The notes: generated by a model not told the origin, from the letters alone. A stretch of 64,000 bases of DNA from Shewanella hafniensis (GCF_019655335.1 NZ_BPFD01000006.1:38312-102311), one strand, 5' to 3'. Counted from the stretch's first letter, positions 26,900 through 37,397 are shown. Made by a program: numbers and translations.

Positions 26900-27643
26900 G
26901 TGCTTTTAATCGTCAGATCAATGCTGTTGGCGGTGTCATTGTTGCTTGCCTTTATTTTTGGTGGCTTAGTGTGTTTATTAAGACCTCGCCACCGCGACAA
27001 TGTACATATGTTCGCCAAGATCTTCTCATCGGTCGCCCCGATCCTTGGGATCAAAGTGATTGTACGTCGACATAAAGATGTGCAGGATGGCCCCTATATT
27101 TTCCTCGCAAATCATCAGAATAACTTCGATCTTTTCACTCACACGACTGCGGTACCTAAAGGGACTGTGAGTTTGGGCAAAAAGAGTTTGGCGTGGATGC
27201 CATTATTCGGTCAAATCTATTGGTTGTCAGGAAATATTCTGATCGACCGCAAAAACCGTCACAGTGCTTTTGATACTATGGCGAAAACCGTGGAAAAAAT
27301 TAAACAGAAGAATTTGTCTGTGTGGATTTTCCCTGAAGGGACACGTTCACGTGGGCGCGGTTTGTTACCTTTTAAAGCGGGCGCTTTCCATACGGCGATT
27401 GCGGCGGGAGTGCCTGTTGTGCCGGTATTGGCCTCGTGCCAAAGCCATATTAAGCTCAATCGCTGGAATAACGGTGTGGTGATTATCGATATGATGGCAC
27501 CTGTGCCGACCGCAGGTTTAGATAAAGCCGATGTGAAAAACTTCTCTGCGCAAATTCATGCCAGCATGTCGGCGAGATTTGCTGAGATAAATCAAGAGGC
27601 GGCAGCACTTATGGGTAAAACTCTCGCGAGTGATGACGTATAA
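26900..27643 (+). CDS. plsC: 1-acylglycerol-3-phosphate acyltransferase (PlsC family)
   Basis: A 247-aa membrane acyltransferase that makes phosphatidic acid from lysophosphatidic acid. The catalytic HX4D box is [12 protein letters not shown], the substrate-binding motif is [11 protein letters not shown], and the KAGAF and VPVVPVLAS blocks follow. The N-terminal TM is [24 protein letters not shown] lies 7 bases before the GTG at 26900. The rraB start follows 40 bases after the stop. More than one PlsC paralogue is common in Shewanella, so the symbol marks the family. Confidence 0.9.
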   Translation: MLLIVRSMLLAVSLLLAFIFGGLVCLLRPRHRDNVHMFAKIFSSVAPILGIKVIVRRHKDVQDGPYIFLANHQNNFDLFTHTTAVPKGTVSLGKKSLAWMPLFGQIYWLSGNILIDRKNRHSAFDTMAKTVEKIKQKNLSVWIFPEGTRSRGRGLLPFKAGAFHTAIAAGVPVVPVLASCQSHIKLNRWNNGVVIIDMMAPVPTAGLDKADVKNFSAQIHASMSARFAEINQEAAALMGKTLASDDV

Positions 27644-27683
27644 TGCCAATTTGAGCCAGATTTACCTTAACGGAGACAAATCC

Positions 27684-28091
27684 ATGTCTATTGAAAGTCA
27701 GTTAAAAGCCCAACTTGCAGAGAATCGTGACATAGTGCAAGCCCTGCTTGACGATGGCTCAGAGCCTGATGCGGAATATGTTATTGAGCATCACTTTTCA
27801 TCGACCAATTTCGATCGTCTCGAAAAAGCTGCAGTAGATGCCTTTAAATTAGGTTTTGAGGTAAACGACGCTGAAGAAATGGAACTGGAAGATGGTTCAA
27901 TTATTTTCTGTTTCGATGCTGTCGCGCACCACAAGCTAGATGTTGAATTACTGGATAAAGCCGCAGAACAACTGCTGCAATTAGCGGTAAAACAGAAAGT
28001 GGAATATGACGGTTGGGGCACCTATTTTGTCGGTGATGAAATGGATGACGAAGATGAAGACGACGAAGAAGATGATGGTTTCCCTCATTAA
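27684..28091 (+). CDS. rraB: RNase E activity regulator RraB
   Basis: A 135-aa acidic cytoplasmic protein that binds RNase E and inhibits its degradosome activity. The RraB pattern is clear: N-terminal [59 protein letters not shown], and the highly acidic tail ([12 protein letters not shown]). The ATG at 27684 follows CGGAG; upstream in-frame residues are a leader. It sits 40 bases downstream of plsC and ends in a bidirectional terminator. Confidence 0.93.
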   Translation: MSIESQLKAQLAENRDIVQALLDDGSEPDAEYVIEHHFSSTNFDRLEKAAVDAFKLGFEVNDAEEMELEDGSIIFCFDAVAHHKLDVELLDKAAEQLLQLAVKQKVEYDGWGTYFVGDEMDDEDEDDEEDDGFPH

Positions 28092-28128
28092 TTCGCGCGT
28101 GAATATCTAATCTATATCCGCTTTAAAT

Positions 28129-28157
28129 AAAAATGCCCATCTATGATGGGCATTTTT
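28129..28157. terminator. Bidirectional terminator after rraB
   Basis: A 13-bp perfect stem, AAAAATGCCCATC (28129-28141) with GATGGGCATTTTT (28145-28157), has loop TAT. Its A- and T-rich ends serve both rraB and the converging diguanylate cyclase gene. Confidence 0.9.
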
Positions 28158-28171
28158 ATTAGGTGGATATT

Positions 28172-29158
28172 TTAAGTTTGGCTGATTTTTTTCGCAGTTG
28201 TACTGGTATGCAGAACGCTGCAATTACGGCCTTTTTGCTTGGCTTCGTACAGCGCTTTATCAGAGCAAGAAATCCAGCTTGAGCTGCTGGTGATGTGGGA
28301 ACCAATTTCGCATACACCTAAACTCACAGTCACAGAGATCTTCAAGCTTTCATACACTATGACGGATGCGGCGATTTTTTCCCTGAGCCGCTCGGTAAAG
28401 TTCATCGCATCTGCGCCGCTGGTTTTGGGCAATACAACCGCAAATTCTTCGCCGCCATAACGTCCGGCGCAATCGGTCTCACGCAGGGATTGGCTGAGTA
28501 AGTGGGCGATATGCTGGATCACTTTATCACCCGCCAGATGACCATAGCTGTCGTTGATATGTTTAAAGTTATCGATATCTATCATCACTAAACTTGCCAT
28601 ACCTGAGTAGCGCGCATACATGTCGTACTCATGGTCTAAACATTCTTGCCAATGACGACGGTTATGCAGCTGAGTCAAACCATCGGTTTGGCTTAGGCGC
28701 TCGAGTTGCTCGTTCGCGGCTTTAAGTTGTAACTTGTTGATGGCAATATCAGTCACATCATAAATAATCACGCTGATATGGGTCACTTGCCCTGTAAGCG
28801 ATGCCAGTGGCAACAAGGTCACGTTTTGGTACATGTAGTCTGCACGGCCTGTGATCGGGCGGTAGTTTTTAAATTGGAAAACGTATGGCCTTTGTTCCCA
28901 GCTGATAAAGGCACGGTTTTTAAGCATGAAAACCGATTCCATTTTCTGCTTTAACCAAGTGGCGGGCAGATCGGGGAAGCGGGTAAACAGGTTTTGACCT
29001 TTGATCGAATTAGGGGAAACACCGCTGTGATTCTCCATAAAACCGTTCCACAGCTGGATATTGTAATGGCGATCTAATACCACTAATCCCACCTCTATGG
29101 TTTGCACCATATCGATGAGCCAGTGTAGTTCGTTCATTGCGCTTTGGTCGTTTGACAT
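28172..29158 (-). CDS. PAS-GGDEF diguanylate cyclase
   Basis: A 328-aa cytoplasmic enzyme. A PAS domain (about 10-140; VGLVVLDRHYNIQLWNGFM) is followed by a coiled linker and a GGDEF domain with signature RYGGEEFAVVLP. The I-site RETD lies exactly five residues upstream. Predicted active c-di-GMP synthase with product inhibition. It starts 18 bases after the stop of the REC-CheC gene, so the two form an operon, and the regulator may feed the cyclase. Confidence 0.93.
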   Translation of the reverse strand: MSNDQSAMNELHWLIDMVQTIEVGLVVLDRHYNIQLWNGFMENHSGVSPNSIKGQNLFTRFPDLPATWLKQKMESVFMLKNRAFISWEQRPYVFQFKNYRPITGRADYMYQNVTLLPLASLTGQVTHISVIIYDVTDIAINKLQLKAANEQLERLSQTDGLTQLHNRRHWQECLDHEYDMYARYSGMASLVMIDIDNFKHINDSYGHLAGDKVIQHIAHLLSQSLRETDCAGRYGGEEFAVVLPKTSGADAMNFTERLREKIAASVIVYESLKISVTVSLGVCEIGSHITSSSSWISCSDKALYEAKQKGRNCSVLHTSTTAKKISQT

Positions 29159-29176
29159 AGGATAAAATCCAACTGG

Positions 29177-30172
29177 TTAATCGAGTAAATAGCCGAGTTT
29201 AAAACTAAGCGTAGGGATAGAATCCTCGGTGAAGAGCAGTAACAAATCGCATTGAATATTATGATCTTCAATCCGATAGTTGATCTCCATAGCCAAAGTT
29301 CGTTGCCATTTCTCTGAATTATCATGGATCAGATCGTTAACCGTGCAGTGCCGTCCGAGCACGACAGGGTGAGCCTGACTAAATTTCATGTCGAGCTGTT
29401 CAGAAATGCCGTTAAGGAAGGCGCCGATTAACACGTTTCCGGTATCGATCAGGACTTCTATCTCAGTATTTTTATCTTCAGGATTGGCTAATCCCATCAG
29501 CTTGGCCATGTCCTTAAAGCTGGAGTCATGGAACAAGAGCAGAGCTTCACCCGCAATTCCCGCCCCAATAAAACCTTGGCAAAGTGCCGATACGGTCGAG
29601 CTTTCTTCCGTGGCTTTGAGTGCCATGGTTAACTCACTCACCTCAAGCACGTTCACGTTGGGGATGGGCAGTAACACGAAGACATCGAGTAACTTAGCTA
29701 ACAGATCGGCGGCGCGGCCCATGGCGACGTTGGCAATTTCTTGGCAAGCGTCACGCATGTCGACTTTGATCATCGGGACTTCGTCGGCGATATCTTTCTG
29801 CGTCAGGGTTAAGATGCCGTAATCTTGCAAAATGTTGCTGATGGCATCGGCACTGACGGGTTTTTGAATAAAATCTAATGCGCCTAAGGCTTTGACTCGC
29901 TCGTGAGCTTTGATTTGAATGTCGCCAGAGACCACAATGATCAGCGCGGGGAGATCCTGCTGCTGCACGGTTTGCAGTACTTCATAACCGTCCATCACTG
30001 GCATGTTGAGATCGAGAAACACCACTTCGCCTTTTCCTGCGCGGATAGCATCAAGGCCTTCGGCACCATTGGTCGCATAAGTAATTTCCACATCCCACTC
30101 TTTTGGGAGCGTGCGGGCCATTTGCTTACGTGCCATGGCGGAATCGTCACAGATGAGTACAGATATTGACAT
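29177..30172 (-). CDS. REC-CheC response regulator
   Basis: A 331-aa protein. REC (1-120): acidic CDDSAMARKQM, phospho-acceptor Asp in VVFLDLNMPVMDG, and Lys in FIQKPV. The C-terminal half (about 145-320) is a CheC/CheX-type phosphatase-like domain: the signature CQEIANVAMGRAADLLAKLL has the E-xx-N arrangement, and a second DTGNVLIGAFLNGI has Asp in place of the second Glu. Such domains dephosphorylate CheY-like receivers, here perhaps the fused one. It is first in an operon with a diguanylate cyclase. Confidence 0.88.
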   Translation of the reverse strand: MSISVLICDDSAMARKQMARTLPKEWDVEITYATNGAEGLDAIRAGKGEVVFLDLNMPVMDGYEVLQTVQQQDLPALIIVVSGDIQIKAHERVKALGALDFIQKPVSADAISNILQDYGILTLTQKDIADEVPMIKVDMRDACQEIANVAMGRAADLLAKLLDVFVLLPIPNVNVLEVSELTMALKATEESSTVSALCQGFIGAGIAGEALLLFHDSSFKDMAKLMGLANPEDKNTEIEVLIDTGNVLIGAFLNGISEQLDMKFSQAHPVVLGRHCTVNDLIHDNSEKWQRTLAMEINYRIEDHNIQCDLLLLFTEDSIPTLSFKLGYLLD

Positions 30173-30612
30173 GCTGACTAGTGATCCTTATTTGCCCATT
30201 AATTGAAGATAACACTTATTTTTCAGGTCCGACTGACGAATTGCATTCTTCGGGCAAGTCTGATTTATATCTTCTAGATGTAACTTATAGATATTATTGA
30301 TTAATTTATTTTTTCGCTGACATTAAAATTTGGCTCATTATTGAATCACATGATGCAAAATTTTAAATCGAGCTGGCTAATTTTTAGCAAATAACAAGGA
30401 TGTAACGAATAAAAAGGACGACTGAGTCCATCTGTTTGCGGCGTTAACCTTAGCGGCAAGTACAGTGCTATATAAGCGTCGATGTTGGCGGCGAGGTAAC
30501 TTCATTGCCGAGTTCGATAAGTCTATCTCATCGAAAGATACATTAGGATTACCGCACGTATTGGCGACAGCCTAACATAAGTTGCCTTCAGTCCATGTTT
30601 GAATTGGCAATA

Positions 30613-30630
30613 TTTTGACTCAAGTCAAAA
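30613..30630. promoter_or_regulatory. FNR/CRP-type palindrome upstream of crotonase
   Basis: TTTTGACTCAAGTCAAAA is a perfect 8-bp dyad with a 2-base centre. Its core TTGAC-NNNN-GTCAA fits the TTGA-N6-TCAA spacing of FNR/FixK-family sites. It lies about 83 bases before the crotonase ATG. Site identity is inferred. Confidence 0.5.
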
Positions 30631-30685
30631 AACAGGCTTATGTTATATCTTTTAGTGAATTATTCCAAACGTGTTAACATTTATT

Positions 30686-30698
30686 CTGGACTGACCAG
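30686..30698. promoter_or_regulatory. Fatty-acid regulator-like dyad next to crotonase start
   Basis: CTGGACTGACCAG, 15 bases before the crotonase ATG. Its reverse complement CTGGTCAGTCCAG resembles the E. coli FadR site core CTGGTACGACCAG. Given the enoyl-CoA hydratase-like product, a fatty-acid responsive repressor is plausible. Confidence 0.45.
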
Positions 30699-30712
30699 TA
30701 ACGGAATATTTC

Positions 30713-31519
30713 ATGAGTGGCCAAAGTGTACAAGTCAAAATCGATGATGGCATCGCCTATGTGTTGCTTAATCGTCCTGAAAAAATGAATGCGATTAACT
30801 ATTTGATGTTTAGTGATCTCGACCGTGCGATTAAAAAGATCAAATCTAATCGTGGGGTACGAGCCGTGATCCTCTCAGGTGCGGCGGGCAATTTTAGCTC
30901 AGGGCTCGATGTCAAAAGCGTGATGTCGGCACCCATGCAGGCAGTTAAGTTACTGTTTAAGGGCTTACCTGGGAATGCTAACTTGGCACAGCGGGTGTCA
31001 TTAGGTTGGCAAAACTTGCCTGTACCTGTGATTGCCGTGCTTGAGGGCTGTTGCTACGGCGGCGGTATGCAAATCGCCTTGGGCGCAGATGTGCGCATCG
31101 CTAGCCATGACTGTAAGTTATCGATTATGGAAGCGAAATGGGGACTCGTGCCCGATATGGCGGGGTTGGTCGCGTTAAGGCAAATCATGCCTAAGGATCA
31201 AGCCATGCTGCTGAGCCTGACGGCAAAAGTGCTTGAGAGCAATGAAGCGCTGGCCTTAGGACTCGTGACACAAGTGAGCGAGACGCCGATGGAAGCGGCT
31301 CAACAATTGGCGCAGCAACTGATGCAAACCTCGCCGGATGCGGCTGCGGCCATCAAACTCAGTATTAACCGTAGTTGGACGGCTTCGGTGCGGAGTCTAC
31401 TTTGCCGTGAGTCGATTAGTCAGATTCGCTTGTTGTTAGGCAAAAATTGCAAGATAGCGGCGACGCGCCAGCTGAAAGATCCGCAGAAACCCTATCAAGA
31501 TCGCCAGTCGGGTTGGTAG
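30713..31519 (+). CDS. Crotonase / enoyl-CoA hydratase family protein
   Basis: A 268-aa cytoplasmic enzyme of the crotonase superfamily. Landmarks: AYVLLNRPEKMNAIN, oxyanion-hole residues in AAGNFSSGLDVKSV, CCYGGGMQIALGADVRIAS, and MEAKWGLVPDMAGLVALRQI. The Glu of the first catalytic position of true hydratases is not obvious in CCYGGGMQ, so isomerase, hydratase or another acyl-CoA activity is possible. It is monocistronic and follows a 540-base regulatory region. Confidence 0.85.
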   Translation: MSGQSVQVKIDDGIAYVLLNRPEKMNAINYLMFSDLDRAIKKIKSNRGVRAVILSGAAGNFSSGLDVKSVMSAPMQAVKLLFKGLPGNANLAQRVSLGWQNLPVPVIAVLEGCCYGGGMQIALGADVRIASHDCKLSIMEAKWGLVPDMAGLVALRQIMPKDQAMLLSLTAKVLESNEALALGLVTQVSETPMEAAQQLAQQLMQTSPDAAAAIKLSINRSWTASVRSLLCRESISQIRLLLGKNCKIAATRQLKDPQKPYQDRQSGW

Positions 31520-31554
31520 TGCTATTTGGCTCGAATTAGTTGGAATCGTGGCGT

Positions 31555-32451
31555 TTACTGCGCGCCGCTCATGCGGGCGGCAAAGCCTTTAATCGCATTT
31601 AAGCAATTCTGCCACGCGCTCTCGTTGTCTAAATTGAGCGCTAAGCGGGTTTGGCGATAGTTAGGGCTTTCTAAGGTTACGGCTAAAACCTTACGGTTAG
31701 CGGCCGTTTCTAATGAGGCAGGGTGACCGTCTGGCGATTGGATATCTAAAATCGGTAAGGTAAGTTTCGCCAGTTGCTCCGCGAGTGCTTGATTGAGCTT
31801 TTCGTCCTCACGATAGGGATTGATGACGATTAGCACATCGGGATCGGCAATTTTCTTCTGACTTAATAGGCTAATCAATAATCCTGCGCTTTGGTCGGCG
31901 GTGATCAAAATGCGTTTGCCCGCATAGTCTGCGCCGACCGCATCTAACTGCGACATGCTTTGGACCAGAAAGTCTTCCTGCTCTTGCAGATGTTTGCTGT
32001 TATCTTCGGGCTTGATTTTAGGGCTAGGTTTGTTGGAAGGTGAGCTTAATTGCGCAGCGCCGGGTGAGGTGACTTCAGTGGCGGCGGTGGCAAAATTGGC
32101 CGCAGGCAGCTCTGTTGGCGGGGTTAAACTTAAACTTGCCCAACCGGCAGGATTAATATTACGGCGCACAAACGCCATCAGCCCCGGCGCGTCTGCCGTG
32201 CCGTTGGTGGCGGGCAGAATGATCGCCGCACCGAGTTTCTTTTTACCTTCCCATGCTCTCACCAACAAATCGTAGGGCTGATTGTCTATGGTGATTTGTT
32301 TGACTTCATTCTCGGGTAAATAGCGGTTATTTAATTTTTTGGCACTGACTTCAGCTGGCGTTGGCGCAGCTGTTGCTGGGTCTGCCGCGCGGGTAGAGAT
32401 GGCTGTGAAACCAAGCATAAGGCAAAAGAGAAGCGAAATAATGCGTGCCAT
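31555..32451 (-). CDS. DUF3530 family secreted protein
   Basis: A 298-aa exported protein. The signal sequence MARIISLLFCLMLGFTAISTRA is cleaved before ADPATA. The rest shows the DUF3530 (alpha/beta-hydrolase-like) outline: GAAIILPATNGTADAPG, WASLSLTPPTEL, GKRILITADQSAGLLISLLS and LTLPILDIQSPDGHP. A Pro/Ser-rich linker (SSPSNKPSPKIKPED) sits in the middle. Start choice: ATG 32451 gives a clean signal peptide; GTG 32466 lacks a better ribosome site. Confidence 0.75.
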   Translation of the reverse strand: MARIISLLFCLMLGFTAISTRAADPATAAPTPAEVSAKKLNNRYLPENEVKQITIDNQPYDLLVRAWEGKKKLGAAIILPATNGTADAPGLMAFVRRNINPAGWASLSLTPPTELPAANFATAATEVTSPGAAQLSSPSNKPSPKIKPEDNSKHLQEQEDFLVQSMSQLDAVGADYAGKRILITADQSAGLLISLLSQKKIADPDVLIVINPYREDEKLNQALAEQLAKLTLPILDIQSPDGHPASLETAANRKVLAVTLESPNYRQTRLALNLDNESAWQNCLNAIKGFAARMSGAQ

Positions 32452-32632
32452 AGAATTGATAACCACCTGTGTAGTCTCATAAATTCATCAGTGCTTGAGT
32501 ATAACCTGAACAATTACCAAAAAGTGAACTTTCCTCGCCAAAGAGTGGCGCCTCAGTATTTGATATAACCAAGTTAATTTTGAGGACGTCGCTTGGCATC
32601 AAAGTCGTTTGGAATCTAAAGCCACAGGGCAT

Positions 32633-32658
32633 AAAAAAGCCCAGCGCTTTAGCTGGGC
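32633..32658 (-). terminator. rapA terminator
   Basis: GCCCAGC (32639-32645) pairs with GCTGGGC (32652-32658). On the minus strand it is followed by TTTTTT (the A-run 32633-32638), about 33 bases past the rapA stop. Confidence 0.88.
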
Positions 32659-32690
32659 ACATTGATGGAAACCTGTGGTTCGGCTCGGGC

Positions 32691-35597
32691 CTATACGTGG
32701 CTGACGAGTACCATGCGGATCGCATCGAGTTGTAACTGGCTGGCATCCAGATAAGTGTTTAACTCTTGCATCTGATTGCGCAGGTACTCCAATTCTTCCT
32801 CACGGATATTGGGGTTCACCGCCTTAAGTGACTCTAAACGATCAAGCTCTGCGCTCAGTTGTTGAGTCATTTTCTCTCTGGCTTGGGCAACCATTTCATC
32901 CACAACCACTTGAGCATATTCCTCACCCTTAGCAAATAACGGATGCAGAATTGGCTGAGATGCGGTGACTAACTTGCCGCCAATGTGACGATTCACCGCG
33001 CTCAGTTGTTTATCGAAACTGGCGTAATCCACTTTAGCCGACAGATCGTTCCCGTTTTTATCCAGCAACACGCGAATGGGTGTGGGTGGTAAATAACGGT
33101 ACAACTGGCTCGACTTAGGGGCAGAAGCATCGGCCATGTAGATGAGTTCTAAGAATAAGGTGCCAGCTGGCAGGGCTTTATTCTTCAGAATGGCAACGCT
33201 GGTGGTGCCGGTTTCAGAACCTGTGATCAGATCTAGCCCCGTTTGCACCAGTGGATGCTCTTGGGTGATCAGCGCAATATCATCGCGTGATAACGCTGTG
33301 TCACGATCAAAGGTCACTGTTACGCCATCTTCTGGCAAGCCAGGGTAAGTTGGGAACATCATGTGCTCACTCGGGCGTAGAATAATCGAGTTTTCACCTT
33401 TATCTTCTTGATCGACGCCGATAATATCCCACAGACGGATCACTGAACCGATCAAATGGGTATCACCATCATTCTGGGCGAGGCGCTGTACGATAGCCTG
33501 TGCCTTCTCGCCGCCGTGTGAGTTGATTTCCAGCAGCTTGTCGCGGCCTTGTTCCATGGCGTGCTTGAGTTCTTTATAACGGCTCTGGGTGTGGTTGAGC
33601 AGGTTTGTCAGCTCATCGCTGTCATCACCCACAAGCACGTTTAGCAGATCTTCAGCAAATTCACTGTAAAGCACATGGCCACTCGGGCAAGTGAGCTCGA
33701 AGGCGTTCAGCCCTTGGTGATACCACTGCATCAAGCGTTCTTGGGCGGTATCTTCAAGGTATGGTAAGTGAATTTGGATATCATTTTTCTGGCCGATACG
33801 GTCTAAACGACCAATGCGCTGTTCTAATAGATCGGGGTTTAGCGGCAGATCGAATAGCACTAAGTGGCTGGCAAACTGGAAGTTACGGCCTTCAGAACCA
33901 ATTTCAGAACAGATCAACGCCTGTGCGCCGCCTTCCTCTTGGGCAAAGTAAGCGCCGGCTTTATCGCGCTCGATAATCGACATGCCTTCGTGGAATACCG
34001 TTGCTTGAATACCTTCGCGGGTACGCAGGGCTTCTTCTAAGCTCAGGGCTGTTTCCGCTTGGCTGGCGATGATCAGCACTTTTTTGCTGCGGTGTGATTT
34101 TAAGAACTCAATTAACCAATCCACACGGGGATCGAACTTCCACCAACTGGCGCTGTTATCTTCAAATTCTTGATATAACTTTTCAGGGCTAAGGGCTTGC
34201 GCCGCTTTCGCTTCTAATGACTTGTGTCCGCCCATCATGCCACTGACGCGTGCGGCAGTTTGATATTGATCTGGCATGGCGTGTGGGTAAGCGTTAAAGA
34301 AACGCTTTGGAAAGCCTTTTACCGAGGCACGGCTGTTACGGTATAACACACGGCCAGTACCGTGACGGTCGAGTAATTCTTGCAGTAATTCGCTGCGGGC
34401 AGCTTGTTGTACTTCGGCATCAATACCGTCTGCTTGGATTAAACGAATACTTGGGCTGATGTCTTTTTCGCCCAGTAATTCGGTCAAGCTGTTGATGGCG
34501 GCATCGGATAATTTAGCGTTGCCAGCTAAGGCTTCGGCGGCAATGGCGACGTCTTTATAGCTGTCTTCTTCGGCTAGGAAGGCATCGTAATCGTAGAAAC
34601 GATCTGGATCGAGCAGGCGTAAACGGGCGAAGTGACTCTCATGGCCAAGTTGATCCGGCGTTGCGGTTAACAGTAACACGCCTGGGATCACTTCGCTTAA
34701 TGCTTCAACCACTTGATAGGCGCGGCTTGGCGCTTCTTCGGTCCATTCTAAGTGGTGCGCTTCGTCAACCACTAACAGATCCCAATCGGCATCTAGGGCT
34801 TGATCGAGACGTTTTTTCTTACGCAGTAATTCGAGTGAGCAAATCACTAACTGCTCTGTGTAGAAAGGATTGTCGTGATCGGCATAGGCTTCTACACAAC
34901 GGTCTTCATCGAATACCGAGAAGCGCAGGTTAAAGCGGCGCAGCATTTCCACTAACCACTGATGGCGCAGAGTATCGGGCACGATAATCAGAATGCGTTC
35001 GGCGCGACCAGTCAGCAGTTGTTGGTGAATAATCAGGCCCGCTTCAATGGTTTTACCTAAACCCACTTCATCGGCTAACAGTACACGCGGTGCATAGCGA
35101 CGGCCGACTTCATGGGCAATCCACATTTGATGCGGAATAAGTCCTACGCGTGGACCTTGCAGACCCAGCAGATCCGATGAGGCCAGTTTGTGGCGCAACA
35201 TTTGGCACTGATAACGCACACCAAAACGGTCGAGGCGATCGATTTGGCCGGCGAATAAACGGTCTTGGGGTTTATTGAAACGAATATTATGGTTCAGCAG
35301 GGTTTCACGCAGTGTAGCTTGCTCGCCTGTCTCACTGTGAATGCCGTGATAGATCACTATCCCGTCTTTCTCGGTCAATTCACTGACCGCAAGGCTCCAG
35401 CCTTCATGGCTTTCAACCGAATCGCCGGGATTGTATATAACGCGTGTCAGAGGGGCTTCTGCTCGGGAGAACATGCGGTTCTCACCCGTGGCAGGGAATA
35501 ATACAGTGACCATACGGCCTTCTACTTGAACCACAGTTCCTAAACCAAGCTCTGACTCGGTATCACTTATCCAACGTTGACCTAAGGCGAACGGCAT
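32691..35597 (-). CDS. rapA: RNA polymerase-associated helicase-like ATPase RapA
   Basis: A 968-aa Swi2/Snf2 ATPase that rides with RNA polymerase and recycles it; 968 residues is the usual length. The N-terminal tudor-like domains begin [20 protein letters not shown]. The ATPase core has Walker [16 protein letters not shown], the DEAH box [18 protein letters not shown], and the C-lobe [35 protein letters not shown]. The rapA-specific C-terminal region ends [11 protein letters not shown]. Starts at ATG 35597. Confidence 0.97.
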   Translation of the reverse strand: MPFALGQRWISDTESELGLGTVVQVEGRMVTVLFPATGENRMFSRAEAPLTRVIYNPGDSVESHEGWSLAVSELTEKDGIVIYHGIHSETGEQATLRETLLNHNIRFNKPQDRLFAGQIDRLDRFGVRYQCQMLRHKLASSDLLGLQGPRVGLIPHQMWIAHEVGRRYAPRVLLADEVGLGKTIEAGLIIHQQLLTGRAERILIIVPDTLRHQWLVEMLRRFNLRFSVFDEDRCVEAYADHDNPFYTEQLVICSLELLRKKKRLDQALDADWDLLVVDEAHHLEWTEEAPSRAYQVVEALSEVIPGVLLLTATPDQLGHESHFARLRLLDPDRFYDYDAFLAEEDSYKDVAIAAEALAGNAKLSDAAINSLTELLGEKDISPSIRLIQADGIDAEVQQAARSELLQELLDRHGTGRVLYRNSRASVKGFPKRFFNAYPHAMPDQYQTAARVSGMMGGHKSLEAKAAQALSPEKLYQEFEDNSASWWKFDPRVDWLIEFLKSHRSKKVLIIASQAETALSLEEALRTREGIQATVFHEGMSIIERDKAGAYFAQEEGGAQALICSEIGSEGRNFQFASHLVLFDLPLNPDLLEQRIGRLDRIGQKNDIQIHLPYLEDTAQERLMQWYHQGLNAFELTCPSGHVLYSEFAEDLLNVLVGDDSDELTNLLNHTQSRYKELKHAMEQGRDKLLEINSHGGEKAQAIVQRLAQNDGDTHLIGSVIRLWDIIGVDQEDKGENSIILRPSEHMMFPTYPGLPEDGVTVTFDRDTALSRDDIALITQEHPLVQTGLDLITGSETGTTSVAILKNKALPAGTLFLELIYMADASAPKSSQLYRYLPPTPIRVLLDKNGNDLSAKVDYASFDKQLSAVNRHIGGKLVTASQPILHPLFAKGEEYAQVVVDEMVAQAREKMTQQLSAELDRLESLKAVNPNIREEELEYLRNQMQELNTYLDASQLQLDAIRMVLVSHV

Positions 35598-36002
35598 CTT
35601 AAATTCTCATTTCTAGGCGGACTCTAACAAAGGGCGCGTATGTTATACCAATACTCGTGATATTTAAATCGCCCTCTCACCCGTTAGAGCCTAATTCCCA
35701 GAGTGCTAGATTACAAATTGTACAAGCGACAAAATTGTCGTGCCAACACATGAAATTGTCACGCTAATGTCACATCCGCGGTTATACACTGCCTCGAGTC
35801 TGTATGGTAAACAATGGTTGCTGTATTGTTATCTCGTGAGTTTGGTGCCAATATCAATTTAAGGTTTAAGTGTGAGTAAGTGCTATCAACTTGAACCTTA
35901 TGATCATTCTTTGCCATAAGCTTTGCCAGTAATAGGAGCCGTGTAACTTTTATTGAGACTCAAAAGTGTGTTTAAACTTTTATGAAGCACTCTGGAGGCG
36001 CC
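35598..36002. other. Divergent rapA/PhoH promoter region
   Basis: A 405-base non-coding gap. It contains two copies of AAATTGTC followed by GTG or ACG (about 35738 and 35756) and an imperfect 12-bp stem-loop at 35860-35900. No supported gene. Confidence 0.5.
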
Positions 36003-37397
36003 ATGGAACAAGACGACAGAAAGTTGTTTGTACTGGATACCAATGTGTTACTACATGAACCTTTGGCGATCTATTCGTTTAAAGAGCACGATGTGGTCAT
36101 TCCGATGACAGTGCTAGAAGAGTTGGACCAGATTAAAGATCGAAAGAGTGACGTGAGTCGGGATGCTCGGGTTGCTATCAGGGCATTGGAAGATACCCTA
36201 GGCGGTGAAACCACCCCTGAGCAGATTATCAATGGCGTCCCTTTACCCAGCCGAGAGGGTCATGCCGATGCCGTCGGTTCGCTCTCAATCTTCCCTGATC
36301 ACCTTGTTGATTTTACCTTAGGCGCCCTGCCGGGAGATGGAAACGACAATCGCATTATCAATACCGCGCTACATCTACAAAACCTACATCATCCCCGTAC
36401 CGTTGTCTTAGTCACCAAAGATATCAATATGCGCCTTAAAGCCAAAGGTGCGGGTATTCAATTGGTTGAAGATTATCGAACTGACCAGTTGATCGATGAT
36501 ATCCGCTTCCTCAGTAAAGGCTTTTACCAGTTCGAAGGTAATTTTTGGGAGCACTTGAACAAGGTCTCCACCGAGCGCCACGGTAGACATACAGTGCATG
36601 AAGTACCGCTCAAAGACCTCGAAAATGATAATTTCTATATCAACCAATATCTTATCGACACAGAGTCTGATTTTTGCGGCCGTGTTACCGAGCGCACAGA
36701 CACCCATTTACATATTTTAGATTTAGGCCGTGAGCGGGTGAAAAACCTCGAGGCATGGGGTGTTAAACCTAAAAACGTCTATCAAGGCATGGCATTGCAG
36801 GCGCTGCTCGATCCCGATATCGATCTGGTTATCTTAACCGGCCCAGCGGGTTGCGGTAAAACCTTGCTCGCCATGGCGGCGGCGTTGGAACTGGTGGTCG
36901 AGCGTAATCGCTACGACAAAGTGATCGTCACCCGTAACACCCCTGAAATCGCCGAATCTATCGGCTTCTTGCCCGGCACGGAAGAGGAGAAGATGATGCC
37001 TTGGCTGGCCGCCATTACCGATACGCTCGAAGTACTACATAAGAATGATGTGAATCCCACCGGCAGCATGAACTACATTATGGAGAAGGCTAACATTCAG
37101 TTTAAATCGATTAACTTTATGCGCGGGCGTTCGATCCAAAACTCCATAGTGCTACTGGATGAATGTCAAAACCTCACCGCCTCGCAGATCAAAACCATGA
37201 TCACCCGTATGGGCGAGGGCACAAAGCTGATTTGCTGCGGTAACTTAGCGCAAATCGACTCTAACTACTTAACCGCTGTTACCTCAGGTTTAACCTATAT
37301 TGTCGAACGTTTTAAAGACTTTGAAGGCAGCGCCAACGTGTATCTAAATGGTGTGGTGCGTTCACGCTTAGCGGAATACGCCGAAGAGCATCTCTAA
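36003..37397 (+). CDS. PIN-PhoH fusion ATPase/RNase
   Basis: A 464-aa protein. The N-terminal PIN domain (about 1-140) has its acidic sites in KLFVLDTNVLLHEP and VLEELDQIKDRKSD, and GDGNDNRI later. The C-terminal PhoH ATPase (about 240-464) has Walker A GPAGCGKTLLAMAAA, Walker B NSIVLLDECQNLTASQIK and ARG-type TRMGEGTKLICCGN. PIN-PhoH proteins are RNA helicase/RNase fusions. ATG 36003 has GGAGG 4-5 bases upstream; the in-frame ATG at 35982 would add 7 residues. Confidence 0.94.
   Translation: MEQDDRKLFVLDTNVLLHEPLAIYSFKEHDVVIPMTVLEELDQIKDRKSDVSRDARVAIRALEDTLGGETTPEQIINGVPLPSREGHADAVGSLSIFPDHLVDFTLGALPGDGNDNRIINTALHLQNLHHPRTVVLVTKDINMRLKAKGAGIQLVEDYRTDQLIDDIRFLSKGFYQFEGNFWEHLNKVSTERHGRHTVHEVPLKDLENDNFYINQYLIDTESDFCGRVTERTDTHLHILDLGRERVKNLEAWGVKPKNVYQGMALQALLDPDIDLVILTGPAGCGKTLLAMAAALELVVERNRYDKVIVTRNTPEIAESIGFLPGTEEEKMMPWLAAITDTLEVLHKNDVNPTGSMNYIMEKANIQFKSINFMRGRSIQNSIVLLDECQNLTASQIKTMITRMGEGTKLICCGNLAQIDSNYLTAVTSGLTYIVERFKDFEGSANVYLNGVVRSRLAEYAEEHL

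Larger units (their letters stand above)
30173..30712. other. Intergenic region with two palindromic sites
   Basis: A 540-base non-coding gap between the divergent REC-CheC gene and the crotonase gene. It is AT-rich with no frame supported by a ribosome site. It contains two dyads near the crotonase start (30613-30630 and 30686-30698), listed separately. Confidence 0.6.

Noticed and set aside
36408..36707. Minus-strand frames inside the PhoH gene and other large genes
   Set aside because: They lie inside strong genes, lack ribosome sites and show no family motif; taken as shadows.
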